64,000 nt of DNA from Larimichthys crocea (Eukaryota > Chordata > Actinopteri > Sciaenidae): positions 372,001 through 436,000 of the forward strand of contig NW_020853581.1 in the NCBI RefSeq assembly GCF_000972845.2, in the 5' to 3' direction. Positions within the stretch are counted from its first letter, which is position 1. Each line of letters opens with the position of its first letter. Under the pieces are notes generated by a model. That model was not told where the DNA came from and made no database searches. It worked only from the letters and a program-made list of their open reading frames with translations. The translations under genes were made by a program, and so were the position numbers. Of the stretch, positions 12,901 to 27,657 are shown one piece after another.

Positions 12901-13535
12901 AGTCTTGTGTGACCTAGACTAGATTCAAACAGATTCACTGCCTTCCTGTCTGGCTTCACTGTATCTCGTTTCAATGTGTAACCCAACCATAGGAGGGCTG
13001 GAGCAATTTCATTAACTGTATGAGTTCCCAGTTACAGCTACTGGTAGCAGTATTTCTACAGTAGAAGCGGCAGCCAAGTTGGCCCTTTCACAAAATATTC
13101 TCTCTGTGAAGTAATAGTACTACTACACAGTCTTCCATAATAAAATACAATGCTGCTTGCTGATACTGCAGAAAAGTACTGGCCTGGTTACCAAACTTAC
13201 CTTGATTCACAACTAATATTAGAGTCTATCTGATGTGAGTTTGTTGAGTCTGACACAGTTGGAGAAACCTTTAATATCATCATGGTTTTACAGACTGAAT
13301 ACACAAGAATTAAAAATCATGTTTAAAACAAGGAAACCAGAACTTTTTTTTAACTAGATTATATCAGCATCAGTTGTGATGTGTCATGTGATTATCTTTG
13401 CTGCATCTTTGCATCTGCAGGCTTATGATTAATGATATGTTACACTGATTTATGTGCAGCATGTTTCCCAGATATCAGCTGTTTTTCTCAACAGCACTGT
13501 GTTGAATATTTTGCATCTCTGGGTTTCTCCTCCAG

Positions 13536-13578
13536 GCCTCTCCAGCAGAGGGCAGCATAAGATCGAGCTCATCTCCCA
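13536..13578 (+). CDS. SORBS1: SORBS1 tentative 43-nt exon before the SoHo domain
   Basis: A strong acceptor (gtttctcctccag) and strong donor (CCCA|gtaagt) bound 43 nt. Read in phase 0 they give [14 protein letters not shown] and leave one base, which joins the next exon in frame. It contains no ATG, so another upstream exon is needed. A consensus CTCF core lies inside it, so the splice sites could be coincidental. Confidence 0.5.
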
Positions 13579-16500
13579 GTAAGTTCTCTCACTGTGAGTT
13601 CAACAAATAATTCAGAGGGCCTAATTCATGAAAGTACCATTTAGTTGTTATACTGCCTTTGGTTAAATAAGCTGACGCTGGTGAAGCATAAAGACACACA
13701 AACTCTTTTATTTAAAACTTTTATTGTGTCAACAGGTTTATGTTTCTATATTTTTCCCCTAGAATGGGTGGTTTTATATTTACTTTGTGATTAACCACAC
13801 ATAGAAATGTCTCCTTGTGTTTGTACAGAAGTCTCATCAGGTCCTCGGGCAGTCTGTGCCATCAGGATCACGCCTCTGACAACCATGAAAGGCTCCCCTG
13901 ACCTGATTCCTTCTGCAGGTGACGTATCCCTTCACCTCATCAATCAATTTGAAAGCCTACAACTGCGAGACACCTCATACTCACAAAGAAAACTTAGAAG
14001 GATGCTTTTAAGACTCACTTGTTAACAATGTGGCATCACCTTAATAACTTATGCTGAGACAGGAGAAGCTCCAGCTGCTCTACTTCCAGCTCTGACAGTG
14101 TGATCATGGTAATTAGTTTTACAGGACAGTAGGATATTAATTTTATGGAGAGATATATCGCCTATTTTTTGATGTTACAGTTCTATTTTGGTCATTTGGG
14201 GCATGAGGTAGTGGTAACTTGGATTCCCAGCAGCTCTGAATCAGGAGTGCACTCTGAGAATACCAAATATAAGACTGCTATGCCCTGAAAGATGAGGAGC
14301 CGTGGACGTGAGACTCATTTTTTGAATGTTTTCAGATTTGGACCCCCGCAGAGTGTGCAAAGGGAAAGGAGTTGTGACTCTAAGGGCCACCCTCGTCCAC
14401 ATAGATGATGAGGGCTGCATCAGCGAAGAGCCAAATGTCATCACAACGCCAAGTAAGTCAGAGCGAATACCACAGCCGTTTCATAACAGCTCTCCGCATG
14501 ATGAAAAAATATTTAGAGGACAGTAATAGTTGCGTGGTCATGTGAAAAATGGACAGGTCACTGTAGAATGTGAGTGTTGCTGTAATTTAAAAAGAATTTC
14601 ATCATTTTCTTTAGTTGTAAAAATTCTTCACATGCCTTTCAGAGTGCTGTTTGGATGTCACGATTATATAACTTGTCATGTTTTGAAGTGTATGCTCAGT
14701 CGCCGGGCACATTCAGAGTGGTGATAAAGGGCGATTGCTCATATTTTCATGTGAGTGTCAAAGAGCTTTTTTGTTCACAACCTGCCCACGCTGCACTTTG
14801 GAGCAGGGTGCCTTGACTGAGGGTTTGTTTGTTACGTAGAGCACATTAGAACTGGAGGCTGGCCAAGGCTTTTGGGGAGATGCTTTAATTGTTGTAGCGC
14901 CTGAATATAAAGGCCATTGGAACAAACGGCCTTTGCAGCTCGCTGAATAGGCTCTTTGTTCTGATGACAAAGTTCAGAGATTGTGGGAGAATCTTTTCTT
15001 TTTTTTTTTCCTTTTCCTGACCATATTAACATCTCTGTGCATGAAAACCACCAAGGAAAGTATTCACGCCCTGCGGAATGGAATTGAGATTTATTTGACC
15101 AGCAATTAGCTATTATGGTTTCCTGATTTGCTGTTAGAAGTTTACTGAAATACTATATTTTTTAGTATTATCCTCAGTGTTTTCTAGCCTTGCTGCACTG
15201 GCTTCCAAACTGAGAGACTACTGGACTCTTTTTAGGTGGCTGGACAAGCCAGATTAATGGGGACAGCTCTAAAGCAGGATTGGCTGAGGGAGGCAGCAAC
15301 ATCACAGCTGATTTACCGCCTGTAAACAACACGCAGTGCCAGGTACGCTTACTTCCACCCCATTTAACACAGGCTCTTCATTCGGCTGTTTGTGGTTTTA
15401 CAGCTATGGAGACTGAGTGATCTTTTTATTTTGAGATCTCCATTTGATTTCAATTTTATAAGTTTCAACGTTTATTAATTTAACAATGTAATTTCTGTTT
15501 CAGGTGTATTCTCCGGAAAGCATAAACGACAATCAGGCTCCATCCCCTACTGACATTCAGAACTGCATCACATCAACGTCCAGCTCTGTTTATCCCTGCA
15601 CTAGCACTGTTAACCCCACCATAGTCCTGCTGCAACACAACAGAGGTGAGCACTACCAGTCTGGATGTTTCCAAAAGCTTCCAGGTTTGTCACGAGCATG
15701 CTTTTACATGTCTGTACGGCACTTTTATCAGCTTTATGATCCTCTCAGCTTGGTCTCAACTGTGTTTGGTCTGGGCTCCATTAGCCTTGTTTTGCTCTGT
15801 GTTACATGTACCTTTTTCACATTTGCTTGATTTCTGTGTCACATTTCACTGTCCTGTCCTTGTGTGTGTTTCTCTCACTACAGAGCAGCAAAAGCATCTT
15901 TCTCATTTTGAAGGTATGCACTGTGTGATATCTAACAGATATTTGCCATTTATTTTTTATGTCTTAGACTTAGCCAGCAGCAAACCCACTTTTATTGCAG
16001 AGCAATGTTTTTCATTCCTCAAAGCATCTGTCACCCTCCTACTGCCATGACACAGTCAGAAAAATGTGTTCACCACAAACCTCATGAAGTGAATGAGTCA
16101 TGATTTATGCACCAATATGTTCAATATTGGAAATATTGTCAAACATTAATATACGAGATGATACAGACACATTAGTGTTAGTATTTTCTCTGTATATTTT
16201 CTTGCAATTCATGTACAGCTTGATCTGAACAGTCTGTCATTTACATGGCAGCAGTACAATGTGAAGGATACCATGACTCCAGATTGAAATTTAACTTTTT
16301 CTATTTACTTCTCTTATTCTTTGAGTCTCACATTCTGCATGCAGTTTGTGCTACACATTGTTTTCCTTTGGTTTCTGTCATGGACTATCTTTATTACTAA
16401 TTATAAAAGAATATAATTAATAATAATTGTAATTATTGTAACTGTAATGTACAAAAGTAAAATGTGCAAATGTACGGATAGCATCATTTTACCCACTCTT

Positions 16501-19500
16501 CTTTATTTTGTGGTACATAATGGATCGTGCTGTGATGTGAAATTTTGATGAATTATATGTATAAAATGCAAAATCATGATGAATTTAGTGGCATTGAATA
16601 TATATTGTGCACAAAATGCAGCATATGACACACCGTACCATAGATTCTCCATGTAGTTTGATACATGTTAAAAATTGTTAAGAAACACTTTGTTGTTTGT
16701 TTTTTGTGTCCATCAGCAGCTGAACTAAATGCGATACAGCATTTATTATTGTGCTGTCCTTGCTATGACACACACACACATGTTTGCAGTAAAAAAGATT
16801 TATCTGTTTATTGCCTGCCATTCACTGTACGCAGCTCACATTATCTGCAATCCATGCAATTCTGTGCAATACTTTAGCCTGTCCTTCACATCAGGTCCAC
16901 AACTGTTATCTGTCATTTTACTGGAAATGTCCTGTGAACTTTGAGTTTTGTCTGGCTTACAGGTTTTTGATGTTTTGTTTTTTTAACAGACCCAACTCCT
17001 GAAAGGGACAAAAGTCCTGATCCTGGGAGAGATTCAGTCAGCCCAGTCCCTGATATGGACTGGAAGAGGCTGCGGCTGTCACTGAACTCCCCTGTCCTCA
17101 GTCCTCTCAACAAGCCCATTGTGCCTGTACGGGTGAGCAAAAAAACCTCCTGCCAAATGAAGATTAATCTACTCACTGCAGATGTTTAAACAGTGTTCTG
17201 TTCATATGATACATGGGTCTTTGATGTTACAGTTAAAGAGTGAGTATTTACTCACTCATAAAGCATATTAATATACATTATTGCAGGAATACACAACTTG
17301 CTCAAGGACAAAAGGCCAGGGGCCCGTTATTAGATAAAATCAATAAACATTAGGAGCATTGATGTGGTAGAACAAGATGTAATAAGTCTGTACTGCAGCT
17401 AGCAACCTTGCATACAGCAATTAAACACAGTGGTTTAGAATTGGTATGAGGCAGCAAAATAAAGGTACATTCAGTGTAAACCTTTGTTTGCTGTCCTTAC
17501 TCATCTTTGCCAAGAGACAAATCCGGTTGCAGCGGCCACGTGCAGGTCAGGTGTTCGTGAATTTTTCACAGGAATAAAGTGTCACTGCTTCAGCGCACTG
17601 CACAGATTTCTGGCTAGTTTTTCAACTTCCCAGCAGCCAAGGGACATTACCAAACGTTTACTAGTTCTTTAAACTAACAAAAACATAAATGTGAATCAAT
17701 TTGTGAATTGGAAAATGGTCAGCAGGCCACCGGACACTCTATCACAGGCCAGATGTGGCCTTAAGTTAAGTATGACTGCTTAATTGGAACAGGATGTTGT
17801 TAATTTAGGATGATTTAAGAATGATTTTTGCAGCAATACACTATTTTTAACTTATTTTAGCAGGTAAATCACAGGTCTAATTAATAACATGAGCAATGGC
17901 TCTGTTAGTAATATGGATGTCCTGCAACAACCATACACTTGAACATCTCTGGGGCTGCTTGGAAAGCAGAATTGATATATCTGTTTGTCATCCTCACTTT
18001 TTTTGTTAATTAAAATCTCCACATCTTCATTTCAGAACCCTGAAAAGTCCAAAGACTGGTACAAGACAATGTTCAAACAGATACACAAAATACCTGGTAA
18101 GAGAACATGATCTTGTCCACTTTTTGAATGTCTAAACAGTTTTATCATGTTTCTCTGTTGGTGTCCAAGCCCTGTGTGTCTTTCTATATGTGTTTGTATG
18201 TTATGTCACGTTGTGCTCTGTCTCTCCATCACTGTGCTCAGAGCCTATTGAGGAAAATCCTTACCGCCCCACCTACATTTTCCCTGAGAACTATGACATT
18301 CAGATGAAATCAAAAGGTATCCGATGTTAGTGATTCCGCTTTCGTCGGCTTTACTAATCTGCAGCCATCCTGGGTCCTTTCAAATACTTGAAGCTGTGTT
18401 TAATCTGTCGTACATGGCCCTGTGGCTAGTACAAAACCACACATCTTGAAGATGTCCAAAGTATTTGAAAGGCTTTTACCTAATCTTTTCCGACGTCTCT
18501 TCCATGCCATAGAGCTGCTATTTCCATAAGTCTTAAATACACTGCAGGTTTCGTGCAGATTTCTTCATTGAACTCAGTTTTGTTGGCACATTTTCAAGAC
18601 CAGGAGGCTTTTCATGGAAGACATTTTGACATGTCACAGAAGGAAAAGCACAAGCAAAAATAATAAAATCAAGGATGGCTGAATCCCATTTAGCTACTTT
18701 AGTTTCAGAGTCCTGTATTGTGCAACATGGCTTGCTGTCGTGACTCATTGGGACACTTAAATAAAATAAAGCCTTTCCTTAATGTTATTAGTGTGCTTTT
18801 CCTCCTATGTGTCAAAGTCAAAAAGATTGCTGTCAAAGGCACGATCTGTGATTTAAGCACAAGTCTAGCCCCGTCACAAAATCTCTACATACACTCTTTA
18901 ATTAATTCACAGACTTTAAATACTAAAATACATTTAACACTTTAAAAAAGGTCAAGTAGTTTACCAATTTCATACAAAGTTTCCAGAATAATAACCATGA
19001 TAATTTCAATGGGGTGATCTTAAATGCCTAGAGGCTTCAAAATTTTGAAAGAATCTCTACATTACAAACTGCGGACGTATTACTTTAAAAAGAGTTGCAT
19101 GTATGGGAAATACTCTGATGCAAAGCCTCAGAATTTCTCAGCTTCTTTTTCATCAATTTTGACTGTTTGTTTTAAAATATGACACTTTCAGACCCCACCA
19201 ACACAGTGCTAAAGTGTTGGAATATCCCTTTAATGTTTCACCATGCTGTTTACAAGTGAAACAGTAACATTTTTTTGAATATACAATATTGTACCTTCAA
19301 ATTATTTCTTCACAAATAAATGTTGGCCTTTAAATCTGAATTTAAACATAACTATCTCTGAATAGATCAGCCTGTACAAACATGGACAGTTTTCTAAAGT
19401 ATTTTGATGACATTGACAAGGATGATGCACGAAGCCTTGTGGTGTAATTTAATTTTTCTTACAAAATGTGACAATTATTTCTCTCTTTGCTGTTTAACCA

Positions 19501-22500
19501 TCTAATATTCAGAGCTTCAGTTAGCTGATTTCTCAAACATTTCATTCTCTGTAGATGCTTTTTCTAACAGAAGAGCATGATCAGTCCTTTCATGTAGTGT
19601 ACTATTGCAGCCACTAGATGCTGCTGCAGTCATGTGCTGAGCAAAAGACTGTGCTGAGTCTCTTAGGTGGTACACACCCGTCAGACTGTGTACTGGTCCT
19701 AATAACCTCACTAATCAGTGTTGTGTAGATAGTTAGGTTTAGGTTAGGTTTTTAGTTTTGGGTCAAAGTGAAGGAAGCAAGATTTGTATGCAGCCTTAGA
19801 GAAAGACCTGGCTGAATTCTTCTTTAGTTGCACAATGTGCTTTCAGTGGGTCTCTCAGTTGCAACTAAAAATGATTAGCTCCATGTGTTTCTGTAAATGC
19901 TATCAGACAGCAAATATCGAACTCATACAGAGATCTTTCTGAAAGTGGATGTTATAGCCTCTTTGCTTTACAGTGCATTACTTATTTATGGCCTTGACGC
20001 TCATTGATGCTTGGATCCCTTTTTAGTTCAGTAATGTTTCCTGTAAAGTGCTTTGATTTGACACACTTTGATTTTGTTTGGAGAACCTGTAATGCTTGGC
20101 CTAATGGAAGGTGTGAGGCAAAGAGGAAAACACAGGAAAAGAGTGTTTCTAAAGCCTTGTCAATTATTTAGTTATATGCCATATTCATTACTTTACATAG
20201 ATAACAATTGTAATAGATGATCTTTGATTATTGTCTGCCCCTCTTTCAGATGATGGTCCGAGCCCCTTTGGTTACCTGAAAGATGGTAAGTTTGGGAAAT
20301 GGTCTTTTGATTAACTCAAGTTTTAATAACTGTATATCATCCAACGTTTAAACACTTTTCAGTTGATGCATTAATGCTGTTCAGCACCAGACTGCTGATG
20401 CCCGTCGATATTTATGTTCCTGTTTTCAGTGAAAACAGTCCCGCGCTCAAAAAGTGATGTCGAGGTCGATTCGAGAAGCCGGTCGATGCCTGTGCCAACA
20501 CGGTCCTCTTCCCTCAAACCCTCTGCCAAAAGGTCAGTGTCCTGCATCTGGTTCAACCTCCTTATAAATATCACTACGATTTCAAACAAACGCACATTAC
20601 TCTTCATGTTAGTGAACAAAGGAGCTGTTTACACCTCAGAATACTTGAAATGCAAAAATATGAAATATGAATATAATTCTGACTACAAAACCCTTTCTGT
20701 GCACTTTCTCTAGCTTTTAATGGCCTTCATTCACATACAGTGCTAGTAAGTGTAACTAAACAAAGCAGTTTATCCTTCCTAAATTTGCAAATCTGAGACA
20801 ATTTTGTCCCCGGTGGCTTCCACTACTGCGTCCTCCAGTTTCTACTCAACGTGTGAATAGTCTCACCCCTACACACACACGTCAGCACTGACTCCGGATG
20901 ATGTGCTGTCAGAGAAATGATTAATAGAGTGATGAAAGAAGACAGATGATGGAGGAGAAGCTGCAGATGACATGTGGAGGGTTGACCTTCCTCTTTCCTC
21001 AGTGGTTACATGACGCTGCACACGTCTTTGACCATTTTTGAAAAATGCTGATGCCCTGAAAGAATTTAGTTAAAGATTTTTGCAGGGGTGAGAATATATG
21101 AAAGAATATTGGGTATTTTCTTATTTTAAAGTCTTTTTTCTCTCCTTTTCTATGCAGTAGTTTCAGCATTAGTTGTCTATTAAGAAATTCTCCCAGGAAT
21201 AATGTGCTCTGTTTTTTGTCAAACCTTAATTACTAGATCGAATTACTCAACCATGAATTGGATTTTCTGTCATATCATCATTAGAGAGAGAGAGAGGGCA
21301 GAGATGATGAGGGCGGACGTCATGTTTAAATTAAAAAAAATAAATATTAGCCTATGCTGGTTGCCATGGAGACAACTTGATAAGGATTGGCTCTCTTCCA
21401 TCCCACACCCCACCCCTGCCTGTTACCCGCCTCTCCATAGGAACGAGTGGGAGCCCCCGGATAAAAAGGTAGACACCAGGAAGTACCGCGCCGAGCCCAA
21501 GAGCATCTTTGAGTACGAGCCGGGGAAATCGTCGGTGCTGAAGCTGGAGAGAACGGTATGCTAGCCGCCTGCCTGTCACTCCCTCTCTCTCTCGGTCTTT
21601 TTGTGTGCATGCCGTGTAAGCTCCCCCCACCACCACCACCACCCCCATCACCACCACCCACCACCCTCTGTATCTAAGCTCCCGGGTGGCAGCTTCACTA
21701 ACAGCTCGGGAAGGCGATGTATGTGTATCCTGAATCACCATGTGCACCACATTCCTAAAGGGTGTCCCGTTGCGGTGACAGATGATCCTGCTTGGCAGCG
21801 GGGGAGTATCACTTTCAGGGATAGCCATTGTCTTTCTGTCTTCAATTTAAGGTTATTGGACTGAATCGGCTCGGTGTGAGCGGATCCCAGCGCAGACACA
21901 AAACATGGATCCTGTGTGTTTTCTTTGGAGGAAGTGTATTGCTCTCTGCCCTACTTTCGTCTGTAGCCTTAACAGTTTGTGCTGAATCAAATGGCGCGGC
22001 ATTATTCAGTGTCCTTGAGGGCTGTCTTTTGAGGATGATCTTTGTTACATGTAATAGATAAATGCCAGCTGCTGCCTAGATGAAATATTTGGCCTTTTAT
22101 ATTTCCCTCTTACATAATATAGGACATGGAGGTGTTCAGTACTGTGATTAAGTAGTTAGTTGATTATATAATTATTGTTTGTCTGATGCTCAGTTACATC
22201 AAGCTAGTAGATGTTATTAGCAGAGATCTGGCCCCATCCCAGTGGCAACAAATACCCTCATTAGAGAGTTCGCTCCAGTTCATCCTGAGACCACTGCAAA
22301 ATAATGGACTCTGTTGTTTTCAATTACAAGTCGAGTTATTATGGGTCATTGTTCTTGTTGCTGTAGCTGGTCCTTTTCTATGTTGGGTTTATTCTTTTTA
22401 CTCTCTGGTGCTCTGGTACATCTTAAATATGATTTTAATATATCTCAAAAAAATGCATGTTTGATGGTATGTGGTTCACATTAAATAACAACAGTTTGGG

Positions 22501-25500
22501 GGTAAAATACTTGTTTAAAGGAGAGGTTGTTTTGTCCAGTTTATTTTAATGCAATATACATATGCTCATGTGAACATTGAAACATTTTGGTGGCTGAAAT
22601 TGATCCTACCGTCTAGAAATACTGGCTAGAAAAATATATCTTTGCCTAAAGGAACTGTAATTGAAGAAATTGCACTCAAAAGTTCAACCAAGTCCATATT
22701 TTCAACCAAGTCCATATTTTCAATCAAGTCCATATTTTCCTTTTTTAGTGCAAAATTCCCCCTTTGTATTTCAGCGGATAGTGTTTCTGTGCTGAGCTGT
22801 AGTGGAGAAATAGTAACAGTGTGAACAGGAGAACAGCAACCTGTAACTTTCCCAATGTGCTCATGTTTATGTGCGTATTGTATTCAAGGAAGAATAACCA
22901 AAGACATATGGTTATTCACTTCCTTGATGAGCATTAAATAAGAAGATTAATACACATCTGATACCTGTCCATTAGATTTATAATTAGAGCCAGCAGCTGC
23001 TTAGTTTCGCTTAGCTTAGCACATAATGGAACATTTAATCTCCTTAGCTTAGTCCTCCAAAAACACAAATAAACAAAAAACAAAAGCAAAGTGTCACGAT
23101 TTGTTATTTAGCCAGAAGCAGTGACTTCCAGTTGGTTGCCTGGCAACATCATTGTGACAACAAGACTTTTGTACAGCGCAAACAAATGTTAATTAGTGCG
23201 ATTAATAGGTGCTGGTAGGCAGATTTTGTTATTATTGGGCTGGGACAGACTAGTTGTTTCCAGGCTCTGTGCTAAACTAAGCAAATTGGCTGCTGGCTAT
23301 AGCTTCATATTTGTCAGCAGACACAACAGTGGTCTCAGTCCAACTCTGCAAAATAGTGACTAAGCGATTTTTATCAAGCTATTCCTTTAAGATAGACTTC
23401 AAAAATGCGAACCTATAAATTACTTGTCGTAAGAAAATCCGTAGTTATCGTCCTCAGTGAAAACACCTACAGTGTTGCTGATCATTTATGGTGTCAATCA
23501 ACAATGTCTGATTGGCTCATAACCTTGGTGTGTATATTCTGTGCTGTCTGAACTGTCTTCTCTTTGTCTTTCTCCTCCTCTTCTTGTTGCCATGCTCCTA
23601 GACTCAGGATGTAAGTCCAGAAGATGTAGATTTAGAGAATGAGCCTTGGTATAAATTCTTTTCAGAGATGGAGTTTGACAAATCGGTAAGTGGTCGCTGT
23701 CTTTAAAGTGACAGTATATTGTATTTTATTGCATGTGATAACATCCATGTTCAAATAATGCCTAAACAAACTGTGTCTGTCTGTAAAGGCTACCCCAGTT
23801 TCTACTCCCACTTCCACTTGCAATATTGTACTGAACAATTGATCCTCCACATAAGGCGTTATGTGACAGCATGCGTTAGAGGAAAACGTGCTTCCTCTGC
23901 AACTAAATTTACTACCATGTGTCCCATCAACGTGGTTAATGAGACCAACTACTCATCAACTTTTATGCATCCCTATTTTTTTCCACCATAAACTCTTCTT
24001 TACTTTAAATTGTCACTGTTTTTTCAGGACGTATATATATCGGCAAACATATCTGTTGCAAACTTTTTTTCAAAGCATTTGATACAGCTACTGTCATTCC
24101 TCATCATCACCTCATACAGTGTAAAATGATTTTGTCCCCAAAATAGTTGAATGAGATCTATTTTTGCCCTCTTCAAAAGTGCCTCTCAGCATTTTATTTG
24201 TATCTGTGAGGCTGAGTGAGCACTATCTGGTCTGACCACTTATGTTAGCTGTGGCTTTAGCCCCGTGTAATTCAGATAATGAATATTTAATAAGACAGAT
24301 TATTGATTAGGATTTATTACAGCCAACTAGGAGCACAGTTGCCCGTTATAAAGGATCAATTAAATTATCACAGGGCTGTTGTGAGTTTATCACCGTCATA
24401 TTTTTTTCACTACTGGCTCTTGCTATCTCTTGCCAACCGTGGCAGCACTCCTGTTCCCCTACCCGACAGGAGCACTTTGTTTGGTTCATTTTGATGTGCA
24501 CCCCACCAATTAGAATACCTATCATAAGCCGGAGGCCTGGACTGAATGATTCATCCAGAAGTCACTCCTCACTTGGAGAGGCTGCAGTCCACGCAAGCAT
24601 TAGGCTCCAGGATAATCCCAGGCCCTTGAAATAATAATTGCTGTCTGTCTGCTATCTGGTATATTTACCAAAATATTCATACCGGTGCAGGCATGTTGAA
24701 GCGGTATACAGTGTCATAGCACATCCATGCCTCTGGCCTTTAGTTGGCACCAGACATGGTGGCACAGGCCGCCCACGAACAGATGTTGGGTCTCCTCGCT
24801 CACTGTCAGTCAGAGCCACACCCTGGATCATATGAGGTGTAACTACAGCATGAGGTCACGTCTCAGCATCAGCCAAACACAGGGGCAGAGCCTCCTGTTC
24901 TAGGTTAGTGTATATGTGGAGGAGGTTTAGCGTTGGAGGCAGCCCGACTCTGTCTCATGGCAGCCTGGATGTTTGCCAGATAAGCTCGGCCTGATGACTG
25001 GCTCCTGTTTAATGTCAAAGTCACTTCTAAAGCTGCACCTGGTATGTGCAGTATTTGACCTTAAGGCCCAGCCAGACACAGTGGCTCATTGGAGATTGAC
25101 ATATCAGTACTCACTCGGTATTATCGGAAGAGCGATATGACTGGAAGTCTGCAAAAACGGCAATGCTCCATGGTTAAATGAAGATCTAGGCATTCATGGC
25201 TCTGGTCCAGTTAGCTCTTGTTATTATTAATAACCTTCAAAGTGCCGTGGAAAGCCACTTCTACTGATGAAGTAGTATTACAATGAGAGGAAACTTCTCG
25301 ACAGTTTCAAAAGTTCATGTGATTCCTCTGATCCACATCTTTAAAACAGTCAACTTGTGGTTTTCACGCTGCTAATTAGCAAGTTGTCAACTAAAGAGCA
25401 GGCTTACTGTAACTAATACATGAAATAATCCTAAAAGACGGCACTGTTTTCTCTTCCTCTTTATCCTGTCTTGTCAAATCATCCTTACTCATCCGTTAGT

Positions 25501-27373
25501 GGCCACTTCCAGTCACCTAATAGCCTCTAAGTGAGTTTGACACCTGTCTATAATCACTTTAATGGTCCTCTTGATTAATATTAACAAGTTCTAGGTTCAA
25601 GAGGAGTGTGAAAACACACCCAGTGACAGTCACGGTCAAACACTGGCTCATCGATATACATGGGTAGCTGGAGCTGGAATTCCACACATGACTATGGTTA
25701 GGAAGAGCGTTTTGGCCCCCTACAACCGGCAGAGTGACTCCATCTGTCGAGCATATGCTGACGAGGGGGCTGCTGCCACACTGTCTCAGCGCTGAATTAC
25801 ATAGAGCCACCCCCTACCACCTGACATATTCTAAAGGAGGCAACTCCGTAAGCCCGCCAGCTCATTGTGTTGTCATATTTAACCTCTGTTATACACTTAA
25901 CCTTTACCTTTAAGCATTTAGTGGAGATGAGACGAGGGGCGCGTGTGGCTATAACAGGCCCTTCACACTGGGGGAGCTGTTTGTTTTCATGAGTACATAT
26001 CAACACAAATAAGGTGCTGGAAAGAATGAGATTCATGTTACCATGACCTACTCATGATTGCTATTTTGAAAATGAAAGCGGCGCACAGGAGCCGGGGCTC
26101 TGAGTCGTTGTGGGGTGGGTGGGGGGCACCTGTTAGGAAACATGCACAGGAAATTGTGCAGAAACGTTGTCATCGGTGTTCCACTGACTCACCGAGGCCT
26201 TCAGTCATGTCCATATACAGCTCTGGACATTTCATACTGTACAGCACGGATAGTTCTGTCCTCTCTCAAACAAGTTTTAGCATCTCTCTCTTCTATGCTC
26301 TCTACACCTCTATCTTCTGTTTGCCCCCTCTATTTGATAAGATAAGTGTCTCTGAGTAATGTGATGTTCAGTATATAGTTAGAGTTAGTGTATCAGTGTA
26401 GGATTAGTGTGAAACTGAAGAGTCTTCAAGGAAACATCATACAAACTGACACAAATCAGGCATCTTGTAAAATTACCAGATTAAGATTCCATTCCTTTAC
26501 TCCAGATAAGCTTCCATGGAAGTTTCCTGTTTACCTTTCATTGGCGCTTTGTGCATGTGTGTGTAAGCCCAATTACCCAGGTGTGTCAGAGAACACTAAG
26601 TCATGCACCCTGATATCAGATTTGGGCGGGATACAAGACGTGGCAGGGCAAGGAAGAGGTGCAGATTATTCAGTGACACTGGTGTGTTCCCCCGAGTCAA
26701 CATGGAACATTTGGCTTTATAAATAGATGAGACTATAGACCTGCCAGCCTGATGTTCTGTTCTTATAAAGATAGGCATTTATTCTGAAAGGTTATTAATG
26801 ATCATCCTGCCCTGGCAACTAAGTGGAAAGGCATGTTGTGACAAGTGAACTGTTGAGAATGCTCCTTGTCTGGTCATCGGTGTGGGAAGCGGAGGCTTGG
26901 CCATGTCATGGGGAAGTGGATGTGGTATTAACAGCAGGGCCAGGCTGGCTCGGATGGGGATTGTGCAATCGTATTTGCAAACAACACTTGCGCTCTTATT
27001 CATAGTGCCCGTGTCACGTCTGATATTTTTACCTGCTGTGACGTCCGAAAAGAGGAAAGCAACAGAAACAGTGGGCTAAAATTAGTTGGCTCTAAACCAT
27101 TCAAAATGCTAGTGGGCGAGTGATCACCCATGTGTTTTGGAGGTAATATCTGCTCCTAAATACTCAAAACTGCATTTACTCTTGTAGTCCTTTAAACATT
27201 TATTCACTCACTTTGTGCTCACAGTTTATTTCTTTATGTTTCTTTTCTTTTTAACATTGTTATAATGATCTTTTTCTGGTTTACTGTGTTATTTCTTTTG
27301 TCTGTCAGCATTTGTTTCTATTTATCTCTTTAAGAGTGTGAGATAGAATGTCGAGTGTGTGTTTGTGTGTGTG

Positions 27374-27409
<36 letters not shown>

Positions 27410-27618
27410 TCGGCCTGCTCGCACCACCAGCTGGTTAATTGTCCCCTGGTCTGGTCCAGTGGTAATGAGAGTGACTCAATACCAGACAAAAGAGACGGCT
27501 TCACTGGGAGACAGCAGCCCATTGGCTGAGCCTGTGACAGCCCCCTCCCCGCATGGGCGCCCCCTGACCGATGCACACCCACCCTCCTCCTCCCCACCTC
27601 CCCACACACACACATACA

Positions 27619-27657
<39 letters not shown>

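Larger units (their letters stand above)
4039..13535 (+). other. SORBS1 first intron (inferred), no convincing exon
   Basis: This 9.5-kb stretch has only short open frames without splice-site support. The longest (6245-6628, 127 codons) shows no recognisable domain and no codon bias. It holds a CpG cluster near 9 kb and a degenerate palindromic repeat copy near 9.85 kb, listed separately. The exon carrying the SORBS1 start codon should lie here or be replaced by an alternative promoter; I could not identify it. Confidence 0.5.

Noticed and set aside
15646..16050. 134-codon plus-strand frame
   Set aside because: It reads through a SORBS1 donor and the 30-nt exon in another frame; the splice-consistent frame there is [10 protein letters not shown].
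21352..21828. 158-codon minus-strand frame rich in Gly and Val
   Set aside because: Antisense shadow of a SORBS1 exon (21441-21555) and of a CACCACC-rich intron stretch.
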